Below are positions 53,422 through 54,499 of a stretch of DNA of 54,499 bases, piece by piece. The DNA is from Bacilli bacterium (GTDB taxonomy: Bacteria; Bacillota_I; Bacilli_A; RF39; UBA660), in the NCBI GenBank assembly GCA_017433415.1, contig JAFRHI010000008.1:1-54499 (forward strand), in the 5' to 3' direction. Made by a program: the position numbers and the translations under genes. The notes below the pieces were generated by a model. It was not told where the DNA came from. It did not search any database and was given only the letters and a program-made list of their open reading frames with translations. Each line of letters begins with the position of its first letter. Within the stretch, counting starts at the first letter, position 1.

Positions 53422-54499
53422 ATAAATAATAAATGTTTTCATAATTATATTTAAGTTCATTGCTTGTTAATATTTCTTTCAATCCATTTGAATCATCATA
53501 ATAATATAAAGTACCTTCTTTTACTAATATTATTGCTCTATCAATTATATACCAATCTTCTATACCTTCTAATTCAAATAATAGAATTTGATTTTTTAAA
53601 TTGTTATCCATAACTTTATAAAATTTATTGTTTTTGTAAAAGTAATAATAATTATACTCTTTTCTTAGTTGATTAGTATCTGTTACTTTTTCGTTTTTTA
53701 ATAATTTATTATTAAATAGTTGCTTGTCTAAAAAGTAATCACTTTTTGATAGCTTTACTTTTTTATTATTGTCATAGATAAAATAATTTGTTTGATCCTC
53801 ATCAACTTCTTCTATTTTTTCTTTTCTTATATCTATTTTATATTCTTTTTTTTCTTTTAGATCTGTTACATATATATAATTATTAATGACACCATTTATA
53901 TAGGAGTTCTTTGATAATACTATTTTAGGCTTATATACATTAAGTTTTTCTTTATTCATGTCATAATAATAAACTTTTTTTATTCCATCTACAGAAGTAT
54001 TTTCAAAAATTACAAAATAGTCTTTTGTAGTTGTAGCCATTATGTTGTCATATAAATCATAATCAAATACTTTTTGATAATTACTTTTTTCTTTAGCAAT
54101 AACATAAAATCCTTTATAATTCCAAATTATATATTTATGATTTTTTAAGATGTTATTTTGATAAATATCTATTTTTTTATATTTTGTTTTTATTATTTCT
54201 TCTTTTTTTTGTTTTATCTTTAATTTATTTAATATTTTCTGATAATCTTCATTACTACTTTCTTCTAAATAATAATTAGATACTTGTTGGTTGTTGATTG
54301 TACAATATAAAGTTCTTTTTAATTTTTTCTTATATATTGGCATTATACAGATTAGATTATTACTTTTATAAGATTTAATACTCTTGATTATTTTTTTTTG
54401 TTTTTTTAAGTTTTCATTTAATGTATAACTAAACGTAAGTTTATCTTTTTTTATTATTATGTCATAAGAATGATAATTATTCTTATGATAAGTTTCTGA
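53411..54499 (-). CDS. Unknown protein, 5' end outside window
   Basis: The frame is open to the right edge, beyond the ATG at 54343, so at least 362 residues belong to it and the start is not visible. It is rich in Asn, Lys, Tyr and Ile and is made of short repeated strand pairs (YVTDLKEKKEYKI, YYFYKNNKFYKV, AIILVKEGTLYYYDDSNG). A beta-propeller-like soluble protein is a reasonable picture. No catalytic motif and no family is recognised; no membrane segment is seen in the visible part. It is transcribed toward the tRNAs and ends at its own hairpin. Confidence 0.55.
   Translation of the reverse strand, partial: SETYHKNNYHSYDIIIKKDKLTFSYTLNENLKKQKKIIKSIKSYKSNNLICIMPIYKKKLKRTLYCTINNQQVSNYYLEESSNEDYQKILNKLKIKQKKEEIIKTKYKKIDIYQNNILKNHKYIIWNYKGFYVIAKEKSNYQKVFDYDLYDNIMATTTKDYFVIFENTSVDGIKKVYYYDMNKEKLNVYKPKIVLSKNSYINGVINNYIYVTDLKEKKEYKIDIRKEKIEEVDEDQTNYFIYDNNKKVKLSKSDYFLDKQLFNNKLLKNEKVTDTNQLRKEYNYYYFYKNNKFYKVMDNNLKNQILLFELEGIEDWYIIDRAIILVKEGTLYYYDDSNGLKEILTSNELKYNYENIYYLWKN

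Overview
The window is strongly AT-rich DNA from a low-GC, Gram-positive, endospore-forming member of the Bacillota. Evidence for this: GerE, SpoIIIAH and a GerM-type fragment at the left end; SepF and a DivIVA-family protein; a T-box leader; D-Ala-D-Ala ligase, MurF and alanine racemase; a sortase with a candidate substrate; strong AGGAGG-type ribosome binding sites; and ATG, GTG and TTG starts. TGA is a normal stop here (it ends the ynbB-like, fabG-like and pgi genes), so this is not a Mycoplasma-type code. An uncultured gut Bacilli/Erysipelotrichia-like lineage is plausible, but the sequence alone does not settle the taxon.

Layout. Positions 1-41,400 look like ordinary chromosome, almost all on the minus strand. 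In order: a sporulation patch (GerMN fragment, gerE, spoIIIAH); a membrane/zinc-ribbon protein, a YnbB-type PLP enzyme, an SDR reductase and a thioredoxin-like protein; a T-box-controlled operon of a CaCA antiporter plus a eukaryote-like (type 2) ileS; divIVA and sepF; a HerA-like ATPase, a lipoprotein and a PP2C phosphatase; asnS; a GH3 hexosaminidase; an RluA pseudouridine synthase; a three-gene operon resembling type VII secretion cargo (small helical protein, 852-residue repeat protein, DUF4176 protein); sortase, PAP2 phosphatase, pgi and a DnaQ-like relic; a giant 2542-residue cyclic-glucan-synthase-like GT84-GH94 protein; a thioester-domain surface protein with eight Cys repeats and a sorting signal; tRNAs Ser, Glu, Asn, Ile and Lys; then ddl, a membrane-fused murF, an alpha/beta hydrolase, comEB and (plus strand) alr.

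Positions about 41,400-53,170 are accessory DNA. I read them as one or, more likely, two tandem integrative elements inserted at the 3' end of tRNA-Gly(GCC). The 11-bp tRNA 3'-end sequence AAATGGAGCGA recurs at 41,405 in the same orientation. A minus-strand terminator that would suit the tRNA-Cys/tRNA-Gly operon now lies just beyond that copy, 11.7 kb from the tRNAs. Each presumed element has the same right-end module: a leader with a short covarying hairpin and a terminator, a small paralogous protein, a second terminator, then a large serine recombinase. The left element carries a TnpV protein, a MOBP-type relaxase and a tight plus-strand cargo operon (membrane protein, ASCH-transglutaminase-like fusion, divergent peptide deformylase). 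The right element carries a soluble histidine kinase and an output-less receiver protein in overlapping frames, plus a 104-residue unknown gene enclosed by nested inverted repeats beside a cluster of GTGGGA(T/C) heptamers.

The strongest candidates for something undescribed are the soluble two-component pair as cargo, the repeat-bounded 104-residue gene, and the conserved double-terminator leader of the two recombinases. After tRNA-Gly and tRNA-Cys the window ends in a 5'-truncated gene of unknown function.
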